Made by a program: the position numbers and the translations under genes
Shown here: piece after piece, positions 31,553 to 42,660 of the stretch
Layout of the letters: the number at the start of each line of letters is the position of its first letter
Position numbering within the stretch: the first letter of the stretch is position 1
The notes under the pieces: generated by a model
The model's input: only the letters and a program-made list of their open reading frames with translations
Database searches by the model: none
Told to the model about the DNA's origin: nothing
Assembly (NCBI GenBank): GCA_030549175.1
Contig: JAUKUA010000001.1
Span: forward strand, 868,001 to 932,000
Reading direction: 5' to 3'
From: Lasiosphaeris hirsuta
Lineage: Eukaryota > Ascomycota > Sordariomycetes > Sordariales > Lasiosphaeriaceae
DNA: 64,000 nucleotides

Positions 31553-32781
31553 TCAGGACTGGAGACCCATGATTGTTTTATCTACTAGCCCCCGTATCTG
31601 CTGCCACCTCATTGACAACATCTCCCTCTGGCCTGCCTCGCCAATATCCAACGTGCCTAACGTCTCTAACGTCTTGTCTATCTTACCTAGATACTTCCGT
31701 AGTAGTTTGAGCAACAACCGGTCTACCTTCGCCTGCGCCGCTTCCTCGCCCTCGCACACCCCGCCATCCACGGACCGTCTCCACTCCCTCAGCGGCACAC
31801 ACAACAACCTCAGCGCCACCTGTGTGCGGTAACACACCGTGTCCGCATCCAACACATAGCCGCCAAGAAACCCGCGCTCCTCCAGCCTCTCCCGCTGCTT
31901 CGCATCCAGCTCGGCAAGCACCACCTCATCCAGCCCGACCTCGTCCCACCGGTTCTCCTCCATCACGAAGCCGTACTCGGCCAGCAGGAAGTCGTTGCTG
32001 TGCTGCCCGTAGCAGATGTACACCTCCTCGCCTGCCGCGTACGCCCGGTCCGCCGTGATGGTGAAGCTCGCCGCGTCGAAGGAGACGGCGCACCCCACCG
32101 CCGCGTGGTTGAACAGGTCGGCCACGGGCTGGAACACCATGCGGTCTTCGCAGGGCAGGCGCAGGCGCAACGTCCGCGGCGTCTCGAAGTAGAAGGTGCG
32201 CGTGTTGGTCAGCAGCCAGGTGTAGAGGTACGTGTCGCGGGCGACGGGGGAGGGGGAGTGGAGGGATTGCAGGGCGGCCTGGAAGGAGGCGTGGTCGAGC
32301 GCGAACTTGCTGAGCTGCTTTTGCACCAGGGCGAGGGCTGGTGGGGGCAGGAAGGGGTGCAGGGCTGGATCCCAGGTTAGGGGGAGGGTGGCGAAGATGT
32401 CGCTTTGCGAGGGGACCACGGCGTTCCAGGCGGCGTATTTGGAGCCGGACGAGAGGGTTTCTAGCGCCAGGTCGGCGGCCAGGAGGCCGTGGACGCGGGC
32501 GTCTTTGGGGAAGTTTTTGGTGATGTGCTTAGGGACGGTCTCTATGGTGCGGAGCGTCGTGGTGGGCACGTGGAGGATGCGGTCGTCTTTCTTTGGGAGG
32601 GGTTGGTTAGTTGGCTGGTTGGAGATGGGATAGTGGAGGGGATGTATTTTGGTATATTTACTTGTATATCTCTGGTCGCGGCTATGCCTATGCCTCGTCC
32701 TGGAATGCGGCAGGGTTCAATGCCAAACAGCTCGACGCCCTCGCCTTTCGCCCAGCGAAGGAGCTCATCGTAAATGTCCAT
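31553..32781 (-). CDS. SET-domain lysine methyltransferase, Rubisco LSMT/SETD6-like
   Basis: Exons 32781-32662 and 32590-31553 give 385 residues. N-terminal MDIYDELLRWAKGEGVELFG leads to RIPGRGIGIAATRDIQK, the first SET segment, joined by a 71-nt intron (GTAAAT..AAAG). The catalytic end is VADLFNHAAVGCAVSF, then AGEEVYICYGQHSNDFLLAEYGF, with the NH pair and catalytic Tyr of the SET fold. A C-terminal helical substrate-binding half follows. Members methylate lysines on non-histone proteins such as ribosomal or translation factors in fungi. Start 32781 was chosen over an upstream in-frame ATG (MDKKEVARKRAKSI) because family members begin with the IYDELL helix. Tail-to-tail with the glycosylase gene, sharing the repeat array between them. 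Confidence 0.87.
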
Positions 32782-33300
32782 CGATTGAGCCCTCTTTCTC
32801 TTCCCCTGGATGGACTTGGCCCGCTTTCTTGCTACCTCCTTTTTATCCATTGGGGCGAATTTTTCGTGGGATCCCCAGGAATGTCGAGGTAAAGTTAAAG
32901 TTGGTGTTGGAGTTGAGGGTGAGAGAAGGGAAGCGGCAGTTGCGGCGTCCTGTTTCAAGATCTGCCGCCGTCCGGAAATGGATTCCTATCTCCGTCAAAA
33001 CCAAAGCTTGCTTCAATCGCATTGGTTTAAAACGTTTAATAGCAAACTCACATTTTTAGTATATTCTTTATTGCCGAGTTTTCTCACCCATGGGAAGCCC
33101 AAGTGACGTTGGCTTGCTTATCCACCCCGGGGTGAGAGCATAATCCCCGGTGGGCATGATGGCATCAAGGTGAGACACCCCGGTCAATTGCTCACCGAGA
33201 GCTTCGACCCGTGCAGCTCCGACATCGAACCACCACTCAACCACATCGTCTCGACGCTTCGTCGGACATGCGCACTCTGCAGTACCCGGCCCAATTCGAA
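32782..33300. promoter_or_regulatory. Divergent SET / COQ4 promoter with CCCCGG boxes
   Basis: Between the two start codons. On the COQ4 side there are three CCCCGG-type boxes in about 60 bp: the palindrome CACCCCGGGGTG at 33123-33134, then TCCCCGGTG near 33142 and ACCCCGGTC near 33177. Confidence 0.45.
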
Positions 33301-34224
33301 ATGGGGGTAGCTATCAGACGCTCAGTAGGCCTCGCAGGCCTCGCAGGCCGCAGCGCCCACACGCTCCGCCCCTGCATCGCAATCGCTTCCCTCCCGTCTC
33401 CCTTAAACCAACAATACTCGGCCCCCTCGCGCCCGCCGCCGAACTACCCCGGCCATGTCCCGCTTAACCGTCTCGAAAAGGCCGCCCTGGCGATCGGCTC
33501 CGGCCTGATGTCCCTTCGCGACCCCCGCCGCGGCGGTACGTCCTTTTCTCCCCCCGACCACCCTCTATCCTAACCCCCCTTAGACCTAATCGCCGCCTTC
33601 GCCGAAGCCACCGCGACCCCGTACTTCATCTACCGGCTGCAGGACGCCATGCTCGCATCCCCGACGGGGAGGCGCATCCTGCGCGACCGGCCACGCATCA
33701 CGTCGACCTCGCTCAACCTGCCGTACCTGCGCGCCCTGGCACCCAATACCGTCGGCCGCACCTACATCGACTGGCTCGACCGCGAGGGCGTGTCGCCCGA
33801 CACGCGCGCGGCGGTGCGCTACATCGACGACGCCGAGTGCGCCTACGTGATGCAGCGGTACCGCGAGTGCCACGACTTCTACCACGCGCTGACGGGGCTG
33901 CCCGTCGTGCGCGAGGGCGAGGTGGCGCTTAAGGCGTTTGAGTTTGCCAACACGCTGCTGCCCATGACGGGGCTGAGCGTGTTCGCGGCGGCGACGCTCA
34001 AGGCGCCGGAGCGCAGGCGATTCGTCGGCACGTACCTGCCGTGGGCCGTCAGGAATGGGCTGAGGGCGCGCGAGGTGATTAATGTGTACTGGGAGGAGGA
34101 GCTGGAGACGGATGTGGACGAGCTGAGGCGCCGGTTGGGGGTCGAGGCGCCGCCGGATCTGAGGGCGATTCGCAAGGCGGAGAGGGAGGAGAGGAGGAGG
34201 AAGGCGGCGGAAGGGGGAGTGTAG
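33301..34224 (+). CDS. COQ4: Ubiquinone biosynthesis protein Coq4
   Basis: Exons 33301-33535 and 33584-34224 give 291 residues. The N-terminus ([20 protein letters not shown]) is Arg-rich and amphipathic, a mitochondrial presequence; an in-frame ATG at 33268 would lengthen it. Conserved text: [40 protein letters not shown], then the metal-binding HDxxHx11E motif in [19 protein letters not shown]. Coq4 acts in the CoQ synthome on the matrix face of the inner membrane, recently linked to oxidative decarboxylation of the ring. The 48-nt intron (GTACGT..CTTAG) keeps phase 1. The C-terminus is Arg/Glu-rich. Confidence 0.95.
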
Positions 34225-34390
34225 ATGTTGCCGGGGATGTACGCTACGGTTGCATGTATCATATCAGAGGCAAGCTGTATTTGTGCTGTATGATGGAAGA
34301 TGGACACCCCCTATCCTTCCTCGGCCGGAAAAAAAAAACATGATACCAAATTCCCATCCAGCGCCTCGGCCCCTTGTTCCACCCCTCCCC

Positions 34391-35027
34391 CTAAAAGTCA
34401 AACAAGTCGTCATCGTCGTCATCCCACGCCTTGCGCCGGCTCACAACGATCTTTTCATCCTCCTTGGTATCGGCGACGGCGTTTAGAAGCTCCTTGAGCT
34501 GCTCCTCCGTCACCTTGGCCCGCAGCTGGCCCGACTGCGCCAGCATCAGCAGCCTGTTCTCCACCTCGGTCGCGCGCGACTCCTTGACGAGCCGGATGCG
34601 GCCCAGCCGGTCGGCCGCCTCAGGCTGCAGGATCTGGTTCAGCATTGACTGGCGCGCCTCGGCTGTTCTAACGTCAGCATCGTCGTCGTATTGGATCGTG
34701 GAGGGTGAGATAGGAGGATTCGTTAGGGGGGCCGAGGCGCTGTACCTTCTTGCTGTCTAGCAAGAGAGCTCTGTTAGCATATATCCTCGACTAGGATCGG
34801 TGAGGGGTCAAGGTCTTACTGTCTCTGCCCGGAATCTTGACCGCCGCCGCCGCCGCTACCACCGCCGGCGCTGGGACTAGCCTTGCCGGGGCCGCCTTGG
34901 GACTTGAGCTGCTCGAGGCGAGCTTGCCTAATCTGTAGGGACGCATCGTGTCAGCTGAAAACAATACCTCTTGCGACATGTTTTCATGGGGATGCGGTTG
35001 CACCTTTTCGAGTTCGCTGTCGTCCAT
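34391..35027 (-). CDS. PDCD5-family DNA-binding protein
   Basis: Four exons (35027-35004, 34932-34820, 34756-34746, 34662-34391) give 139 residues, typical for PDCD5/TFAR19 (yeast Sdd2/Ymr074c). Exon 1 is only MDDSELEK; exon 2 is IRQARLEQLKSQGGPGKASP plus a glycine run; exon 3 is an 11-nt micro-exon supplying QQE; exon 4 starts AEARQSMLNQILQPEAADRL. With the micro-exon the product reads QRQQQEAEARQSMLNQIL, matching the conserved Q-rich helix before the three-helix core; skipping it would require a different acceptor. The C-terminus is VSRRKAWDDDDDDLFDF. PDCD5 proteins bind nucleic acid and chaperonin; the fungal role is poorly defined. Confidence 0.88.
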
Positions 35028-35440
35028 TGCTGCGTCGTTCTCCTTTTGCTTGCGCCGAGATATGTGTTATGGAAAGCCTGCGGGAGGTTCGTCGCGATCG
35101 CGGGGTTGGATGATTTTTGGTGGGGTTACTTGCGACTGCGTTATCGTGCCGTATCGGAAAAGCCTACCTGAGGTGCTGAGCTGTGAGCCACCAAAGTTGC
35201 ACGACTGGAACCAGCTTGTCAACAGCCATGACTCGAAAAGGAGGTGAGCTGATTGTATTGTTTCGCGTGAAACCGCTAATGTATTTGTATACATATATAT
35301 CTACCCCTTCATGAATCTATGTGTCCGAAAATATTTGTACAGTGAGCAGCTAGAGCTGTTACAGTGTGACGTGACGCCTTTTGTTTTACAATGCAATTCT
35401 AATCGTCTCTTACACCTGCATCTTGCTTGCTGCATCATCT

Positions 35441-37360
35441 TCACCCATGTTCATCCCCGCCGTTGAATATTTCATTCAGGCCACGGTTCGACCGAAGCGT
35501 CCCCTCTTCTACACGAGTCTCGCCTGTCGAAGGCGGTGCTCCAACCGCTTCAGGTCCCCCTAACAAAGCGGCCTCCACTTCGTCCCCCTTTTCATAGTTG
35601 TAGTTCTCGAACGGGATATACTCCTGCTCCCTGTTCACCATGACCCGCTGCTTGGCCAACACGGTCAACATGATATTCTCAAGCGCCGTAATCTTTATTT
35701 GGTGCTCGCGGCCCCATTTGATAAAGAAGCCCGTCAAATACTCGACGTCGGTGTTCCACCCACGGGATATCCTGGATCTCATCATGCTGTCGGCCGATTT
35801 TTGCCGCCGCAGCAACCGGAAGACTTCCTTGCGCAGGTCCATGCCAAGGTACAGCCTGCGGAACTTTTCCGCTTCCCTGCACTCGGGGAGACGCGCAACT
35901 ACGTCGCAGATTTCGCTCAACATGTTGTCCATGAGTAGCCTTGCATACTGGATCTGAGCAAGCTTGTCGTATGTGGTGTCGAGAAGGGTAGCCAAGGGGT
36001 CCGCCACCGCCCGGAAGGCCACGGTTGGCAGCTTCTTCCACATAAAGTCCGTCATTGGGTAGCCATTTGCGTTAAGACCCGGCATGGCTGTCAACAGCCG
36101 AAGGAGATGTGTCTGTCTCTCTGTTCGAATATTTGGAGGATGGCGCTTTATAATCCGGTCCATGCCGTCTGCTCGTTGCCAAACGGCTTTGCCATAGGGT
36201 GTAAAAAGCGATAGAGCTAGTTTCCCAGCCTTGACTTCCGATACCGTATAATGCTCATCTTTCTGAGCATGTGCTAGGCTGGCTGACAAGTGACCCATCA
36301 GGAAAGTCGGCCGCGTAAACGGGTCTCGGAAGTAGGCGTCGATGAGAGCTTCGGCAACTCCCAAACCATCGTGTATGAGGCAGATGGTCGATCTGTGGTC
36401 AAGTCGGTGTTTCAGGGGTGCCAGGGCAAACACGACGCTACCAGCGGGTACTGTCACTATTAGGTTGTGGATGAGCTTCATGCTTCCAAACTTGGGGTCT
36501 GTCGGCGAGTATAGTTCTCCGATAACACGGGTGCGGACAATCGCCTTGTTCCCTCGGTGCAAGGTAAACTGCCGACCTGCTTTGTTCCAGCTATTCCACA
36601 GAGCGTTATGATGAATGAGGTAGCGAACTGGCGGGATCGTTTCGCAGCCTGCCAGAGTGTGCGTGATATATTTCCCCACCAAGTCAAGGCCCAGGATGTA
36701 AATCTCATCCGCGTGCGACACCTTCGGAGTGTTAGGGTCGGGTAGCGTATCTCCTTGGTCGTCTGGCCCCATGTCCCAATTTGGGGTGTGGTTCATCGAC
36801 GACGGGCGCTGACGAGAGAGGTCGTTGTGAGCACCATCATTGAGGGTAGATGTTAAAAGTTGCTCAAAGTCTTGAGGCTGCATGGGTGGCCTTGAGCTAG
36901 TCGGGATCATATCCTTTCCATGCTCTCTGCCATCCCAAATGTAGGATGAACCCAGCCGAGCCGGCTTAACTTTTGGGGTGCTGGCCTTCTTGATTGCGTG
37001 TAGCTCTCGGGCAAGCTCCTGGCGCAAGCTTTCGCGACGCACAGCTTCGGGTTTTTGGCGGCCGGAATCACTCTTGGTTGAGCTGGGGCTTGGTAATGCA
37101 GCTCTTCGGAAAATGCTCGAGGGAGGCGGGGGTCGCGGACTTGGGATCTTGCCACTGTTGTTCGGTTTGGTGAGAGTTTTGGCTGACTCCAATGCCCTTA
37201 TCTCGAAGCCCTCTGGCAGTTCTCGTTTCGGCTTGCTAAAGCATAACCTCCCGATCTCGATATTCTGTGGTTTACTCGACTTCCACCTGGCGGCCCCCCG
37301 GCCCACCAATCTGTTATTGAGAGACCATGTTATGTGCCTGCAGGGTATTCGCGCAAACAC
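35441..37360 (-). CDS. Mitochondrial protein with ketopantoate reductase (PanE/ApbA) fold
   Basis: Single exon, 639 residues. The first 30 residues (MFARIPCRHITWSLNNRLVG) look like a mitochondrial presequence; residues 60-205 are low-complexity. About 215-360 form a Rossmann-like half with a degenerate nucleotide loop (IYILGLDLVGKYITHTLAG instead of GxGxxG), and about 450-560 the helical PanE C-terminal half (WKKLPTVAFRAVADPLATLL, YARLLMDNMLSEICDVVARL). In fungi such proteins include yeast Cbs2, a translational activator of COB mRNA, besides true ketopantoate reductases. The presequence, long extensions and altered loop suggest a Cbs2-like non-enzymatic role; this is inference. Confidence 0.75.
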   Translation of the reverse strand: MFARIPCRHITWSLNNRLVGRGAARWKSSKPQNIEIGRLCFSKPKRELPEGFEIRALESAKTLTKPNNSGKIPSPRPPPPSSIFRRAALPSPSSTKSDSGRQKPEAVRRESLRQELARELHAIKKASTPKVKPARLGSSYIWDGREHGKDMIPTSSRPPMQPQDFEQLLTSTLNDGAHNDLSRQRPSSMNHTPNWDMGPDDQGDTLPDPNTPKVSHADEIYILGLDLVGKYITHTLAGCETIPPVRYLIHHNALWNSWNKAGRQFTLHRGNKAIVRTRVIGELYSPTDPKFGSMKLIHNLIVTVPAGSVVFALAPLKHRLDHRSTICLIHDGLGVAEALIDAYFRDPFTRPTFLMGHLSASLAHAQKDEHYTVSEVKAGKLALSLFTPYGKAVWQRADGMDRIIKRHPPNIRTERQTHLLRLLTAMPGLNANGYPMTDFMWKKLPTVAFRAVADPLATLLDTTYDKLAQIQYARLLMDNMLSEICDVVARLPECREAEKFRRLYLGMDLRKEVFRLLRRQKSADSMMRSRISRGWNTDVEYLTGFFIKWGREHQIKITALENIMLTVLAKQRVMVNREQEYIPFENYNYEKGDEVEAALLGGPEAVGAPPSTGETRVEEGTLRSNRGLNEIFNGGDEHG

Positions 37361-38183
37361 CCGCGGTGACGGTCGTTTGCCTAAAAGGAGATACAGGTTG
37401 CCGGTTTACACAAGACTTTGGAAGCTCATGGTACTGAAGGCGACTCGTGCCGAAGGATCCCAGACGGACCGTCGGATGCTTTCGGGTTTTCTATAACATG
37501 TGTTGCGGCATTGAGTCGATGCGAATGGGGCGATCGAGGTGGAAGGTGGTCGAGACTGTAAAAACGGTATCGCGGAACAAAAGCAGTCTAGGGTTGGTGT
37601 GCAAAGACCGTAAAAGCGGTTGGCGATGCGGTTTTCGATGACCAAGACCAGGAATTTTTTGAACGCGCCGCGGCCAAGCGTGAAATTAGCGAAGAAATAA
37701 TAGGGGGACTGTGATTGGCTAGCGGTAGGGCCCGTTTCTTTGCGGAACTGGTAGGATCTCTAGCCTGAGTGTCTTCAGCAACGATTGCTGGGCAGTTTGA
37801 CACAAGTACAATTACTTCGGATAATAATATCTGTTTTATTTTCAGCTCTCTTCAAGCTAAAATCACTTCATTTCGTCTCAAATGCGCCATGATTTTCCCT
37901 CGTCCAGAATAATAGGAACATCCAAATGGGTTGCGTCAAATAAAAAAAGTGGGGCCAATTATTAATAGAGCTTCTGATTGGATAGAGATGACACATCACG
38001 TGCGCTGAATGGATGATGGCTGAATCTCAAAGCAATATGGCTGGCTCAACAAACGAAGTGGCTGTGAATCGCATTTTCTCTTGGGACGAGGTTACCTTTC
38101 TAACCTGTACCTGCCAGCCACCTTTTTGGGGTTATTTTACGGGATACTACACTCGGGGGTTTTTTATCAGTTTTTACACCACC
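37361..38183. promoter_or_regulatory. Divergent promoter, PanE-like / LRP1
   Basis: About 820 bp between divergent start codons, A/T-rich from 37800 to 37980, with a TCACGTGC E-box near 37997. No supported gene within. Confidence 0.45.
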
Positions 38184-38844
38184 ATGGATGTCACTAACAT
38201 CACGCCGCGGCTGGAACAGCTGGACGTGGATCTCGACCAGCTCGAAGAGGCCCTGAAGCCTATTCTGGGTGGCATCGGTGACGTCTCGTCCAAGCTGCCG
38301 CTCCTCGACAAGGCAAAGCTTTATGTGTTGGTATCATATGCGATAGAGTCGCTGCTTTTCTGTAAGAGGACCCTTCTCTTTTTCGCTAGTGTAGTGTCAT
38401 TATGAACTAACGCGAAATACAGCCTCGTTGCGACTGAATGGCGTAGAGGCCAAGAACCATGCCATCTTCGCAGAGTTGACTCGCGTCAAGCAATACTTTG
38501 ACAAGATTCAGAAGATTGAAACCCCAGTGGCTGAGCGCGAGAACTCCCTTAACACCGAGGCTGCTATCCGCTTTGTCAGGTCTAATCTTGTAAAATGCTC
38601 TCTCCGATATACATGTCCCTTGCATACTTACAGTTTCTAGGGTGACGAAAAGGAGATAAAGGAAAAGCTTACTGAGCAGATCGCCAAAGAGCGCGCAAAG
38701 GCCGCGATCAAGGCAGCTGCAGAGAAGAAGCGCGCTGCAGAACAATCTTCTGTTGCAGGAGGTCGCGCCGATCAGGCCCAAGGGCCTCTTGCTAAGAGGC
38801 CGAAGCATAGCAGAAGCAGAGGATTTCGAGGTCTTGAGCGATGA
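38184..38844 (+). CDS. LRP1: Exosome-associated Rrp47/Lrp1 (C1D family)
   Basis: Exons 38184-38361, 38423-38589 and 38641-38844 give 182 residues. The Sas10/C1D domain covers about 1-120: ITPRLEQLDVDLDQLEEALK, LPLLDKAKLYVLVSYAIESL, then SSLRLNGVEAKNHAIFAELT and RVKQYFDKIQKIE. Intron 2 uses GTAAAA after RSNL and TTTCTAG before GDEKEIKEKL, the junction seen in fungal homologues. The tail is Lys/Ala-rich (AKERAKAAIKAAAEKKRAAE) and ends KRPKHSRSRGFRGLER, a basic RNA-binding tail. Lrp1 binds Rrp6 and helps nuclear exosome processing of rRNA and snoRNA. An overlapping frame could give a different acidic C-terminus (AEDFEVLSDDETE) if another intron existed; I see no donor for it. Confidence 0.88.
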
Positions 38845-39572
38845 CGAGACTGAGATTCGAGAGGTCCACCGGTGTTTTTGCTCCTTTTTACGGGAAGCCT
38901 TATCTTTTGGCGGAGATATCCCCTGTGCGCACGGGGCTCAGCAAAATTTTAGACTGCAAAGGGTAGTCGGTATGGCCTACGAGGCGAGGTCGTATTCGCA
39001 GCCAAGGCTGAAAGAGCCTGTGCTAGATCTATGATACCCAGCAGCTGGAATTTACATTAGAGCCCAACCAAAAAAGGTCAGGGGCTCGTCCAAGCATGGA
39101 GTATTTTTATTGGGGATAGACAGCAACAGCAACGTACGAACAAAACTTCAGGGTCAGCCCACATAGGTGCGAATCGGCATTTTCAGATGATACAGATCCG
39201 TACTCTATTTGTGAGAAAAGTGATTGATGCAAATGCAACAGTGTTTTCTTTGGTACACACAGTATGGTACACGCAGTACCTGATCTTGAAGCTGCTTGAT
39301 CGGACCCACGGAACCCTAACCCGAGCACAAATGCACCAATACCGCGGAGTTAGCTACACGGGTCTCTTGGCGGCTTTCGATTGGCTTCCAGGTGACCCGC
39401 TTAAGCTCGGGAGCCAACTGAAGCCGTTGAGTGGCCAATGGCAAAATCCTCTTTTCCCTTGTTCCCGCGAGCCACCTAAACCCGACGAACTTGAACCCAT
39501 CTTCAAATCTTTCTCACCACCACACGAAACCTCCACCCCAACCCCCCACCCACACCACATCCACCAGGAAAA
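38845..39572. other. Intergenic LRP1 to MIX17
   Basis: LRP1 3' region and MIX17 promoter. The sequence just upstream of MIX17 is rich in CACC and CCCAACC runs. No other gene supported. Confidence 0.45.
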
Positions 39573-40168
39573 ATGCCTCGCCAAAGATCCGGTGCCCGCC
39601 CCACCGCCCCGGCCCGCCGCCCGGCCCCGGCTCAGCAGCAGACCCGCCCAGCGACGACCTACGCCCCGGCGACCCAGGCGCCTCACGCCCCGGCCCCGGC
39701 AGCAGGTGCCCCGACATCGCAGGGCCCCGGCCTCTTTGGCCAGATGGCCACGACGGCTGCGTACGTCCCGTCTCCCCAGCATCCCTTCCGGGAACTCAGA
39801 AACCGCGAGGAAGAAGAACACGAGCTAACAAGACCACAGCGGTGTTGCCGTCGGTTCCGCTATCGGCCACACCCTTAGCAACGCAGTCGGCGGCTTCTTC
39901 GGTGGCGGATCTAGCGCGCCCGAGGCGGCTGCCGCCGCGCCCGTCGCAACGCAGGACGCCAACTCCAGCAGCTCCAGCACCTGGGGCAACAATAACTGCG
40001 CGGGCGCGACCCAGTCGTTCACCAAGTGCCTGGATGACAACGGGGGCAACATGCAGATCTGCGGGTGGTATCTCGAGCAGCTGGTAAGTGTCCCTAGGTT
40101 AAAGTGAGGGAGGAAGATGCTGACAACCGTGATAGAAAGCATGCCAGGCCGCTGCTAGCCCGTACTAG
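39573..40168 (+). CDS. MIX17: Twin-CX9C protein Mix17 / CHCHD2-10 family
   Basis: Exons 39573-39760, 39840-40083 and 40136-40168 give 154 residues. The N-terminus is Arg/Pro/Ala-rich (MPRQRSGARPTAPARRPAPA), then GPGLFGQMATTAAGVAVGSA and IGHTLSNAVGGFFGGG, the hydrophobic Gly-rich segment of the CHCHD2/CHCHD10 group. The CHCH domain has two CX9C pairs: CAGATQSFTKC and CGWYLEQLKAC, the second completed by the 33-nt last exon (KACQAAASPY). The protein enters the mitochondrial intermembrane space by the Mia40 pathway; relatives affect respiration, and human CHCHD2/10 are disease genes. Total length is normal for the family. Confidence 0.93.
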
Positions 40169-40470
40169 GCTCGGCGTGACTTGTCGTTGCGTGAGGTAAT
40201 AGGAATGGAAATTGTACGCTGAGCGAGGGAAGAGGGATGGGCTTGGCCGCGGAATCCGCTCAGTCAGTGTTCGGTGCATTCAACGGCATTTCAGCCCGGG
40301 GTTGGTGGATAAGCTTTGATTTGGTATTTCAAAAAGAAAAAGACTTTCTTAAAACTACAAGCAAAAACACGCCAGTATCCTTCCTTCTGGGGATGATAGG
40401 GGCAAATTGCGCTCTTTGCTGAATAAAAACCACCCTTCACCCCTCTAAGCACACCACTTCATACTCTACA

Positions 40471-42151
40471 TCACTCATCCTCATCATCTCTCCTCGGTTC
40501 GAAATTAGTCTGCGTGTCGAGTTAGCCTCTCTTCATACACGTGACACGCGAGGCAACTTACCGAGTTCCCATTATAAAACTGCTGGTCGTTCCTCCGCTC
40601 GTCTCTGTTCCTCAAGGCCGTAATTCGACTACTATCACGCCCCGTTGCCTCGCCGCGCTCCTGACTCCGTCTCCCGGCAGCCGCCGCCGCAGGACCTCCA
40701 GCATCTGCTGGTGTGGGCGGCCCGGCGGTGCTAAAGAGAGTGGTGAAGAACGTGGAGATTAAGCCAAAGACGCGACTTATGATAGCAAGGATGTACGCAA
40801 GGAAGCGCGAGAATACATTCTCGCCCCCTGAGCTACCAGTGCCGGCGCTATACGCCTTCTTGAACTTGCGCACCGGAAGCAGGATAAGTGTTGCCGAAGG
40901 CGTTAGCCCTAGCTCCTGGAGGGGCTTTTCCTCTTCTGTCACGTCAACCGTCTTGCTAGGTAAGGGCGTCAACAATATCTTGAACAAATAGGGGGCCTTG
41001 CTGCCGTCGGTACGATTCTCATCAACCCATTGCCGCACATCTCTGAGTGCATCACGGGCGGAGAAACGGCTGCGGATTGTCGAGCCATCGGGAAGGCGAA
41101 CCTGGAGGGCGCAGTGCTCGCTGAGGTGTCCGCTGGTAGAGTAGAGCGGGCTGGCGGGGGCGAAGGGGGCAGCCTCGGTGGGCTTTTCCGTCGATGTCGT
41201 GTCGGTTGAGGACCTTCGCGCAGCTTGGATCTCGGCCTGGCGGGCCCGGCGTGCTGTCTTATCATCTTCGATGGCCCTGAGGATGCGTTGCCTCTCCTCC
41301 CGAGCCTCGCGCTGCTTCTTCTTGAGCTGGTCGGCGTGCGTGCTCTGCGCAGTTGGTGGCGCCTTGGCTTGGGCTTCAGTCTTTTCCAGGCGTCGCTTTT
41401 TTGCTTCTTCTTCGTCCTTTTTCTTTTGAGCTGCGAGTCTGACGGCGCGCTCGGCAAGGAGGGACTGAATGCGGGACTCGTTGGAGGACGGGGGTGTTGC
41501 TGCACCTGATGAGCTACTTGTTGTGGACTCTACTACGGGGGACGGCTGTGTCTGAGGCACGGCGGAGGCGGCCACAGGCGGGGAAGCAAGTTGTAGTTGA
41601 CCAGACTCAGGTGAAGTAGGCGCGGGTTGCAAGACATTCCGAACCCTCCTCACAAAGTCATCCTTGGACACCCCAGCGGCGACATACTCCTTCAGCTCGC
41701 TATTCCTGTCCAGTTTTAGCATCATATTACGACGATACGGGTTTCCGGGAATTAGTCTTACTTAATAATCACAAGAGTCGGCTTCTTGGGTATAGGATAG
41801 AGCTGCGTGAGGAACCCTTCTTCCTGTGAACCCGCCGCCAGGCGGAGCACCACAGCATCGGATTGGAGAAGAGGAGCTACCTATCGGTTTATCTCATTTA
41901 GCAAGCCGCACATGACGACAAGTTTGGATTGAGATTGGAAAAGTGCTCACGGCATCATCAACGAGGAAGTCACCCTCCCATAACATGCTCTCGGCCTCGT
42001 TGTCTAGGTTTGAGTTGGTTTAACTATGATTTCGAGAGACAGAAGACAAAAGGCACGGCTTCATCTTACCTGTTACAAAACAAACAACCGACTTCGCCTG
42101 TTGGACAGCTGTTGCGATTCCCTCTTGGAGGGTTCCCTGAAAGAATGACAT
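40471..42151 (-). CDS. UBX-domain ERAD protein, UBXN4/erasin-like
   Basis: Five exons (42151-42070, 42003-41951, 41880-41762, 41705-40562, 40509-40471) give 478 residues. Residues 1-110 form a thioredoxin-like domain (MSFFQGTLQEGIATAVQQAK, NEAESMLWEGDFLVDDAVAP, LYPIPKKPTLVIIKNSELKE) as in UBXN4/UBXD2. A long charged coiled coil follows (KKKDEEEAKKRRLEKTEAQA; LKKKQREAREERQRILRAIE), then the UBX domain at about 290-385 (CALQVRLPDGSTIRSRFSAR; APYLFKILLTPLPSKTVDV), which binds Cdc48, and a membrane hairpin (FLAYILAIISRVFGLISTFF). The last intron has GTAAGT and a GGCTAAC branch site; its removal gives GNSTNFEPRRDDEDE. Such proteins tether Cdc48 to the ER for degradation. Confidence 0.88.
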
Positions 42152-42660
42152 GGCGGTGGTTGTTTGAAATGGTTGTTTGCGGGGGAATGACGACGGGACC
42201 TGGGATAGAAACAACCCAACGCAACGCTGTATTTTCACGAAAGGGGGAACAGCGCTGAAGGGTAGCGGGTAGACTTCCGCCAAGTTTCAAAAATACGCAG
42301 CGATTCGAAACGAGGGCGCTGCGAGCCAGATAAACCCGTGCTGACCAATGTGTTGAAGCTAGGTAGTTGATGTCAAAGGTGGCTTTCCAACGAGTGTAGT
42401 GTAGCGGCGGCAGCAGCGGGACTGATGCAATGAATGAGGCTGACAGCATGGAATGCAGCTTAACCCCTGCAGCGCCTAGCCGAACCGACGCCTACGGAAC
42501 AGTGGGGCAACAGGAGGCCAATGACCTGGAGCCACCGACCAGCACTCCTTAGGTTACCCATGACGCAGCGGATAGCTACGGGGCAGCGAGCTCGAGCTCG
42601 AAATTTGGTCTCAATCAATGTGAGCGGGGCATTCACGCACGTTGGAATCAACCTACAACC
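42152..42660. promoter_or_regulatory. Divergent promoter, UBX protein / SURF1
   Basis: About 510 bp between the two start codons. No clear motif cluster; no other ORF with support. Confidence 0.45.
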
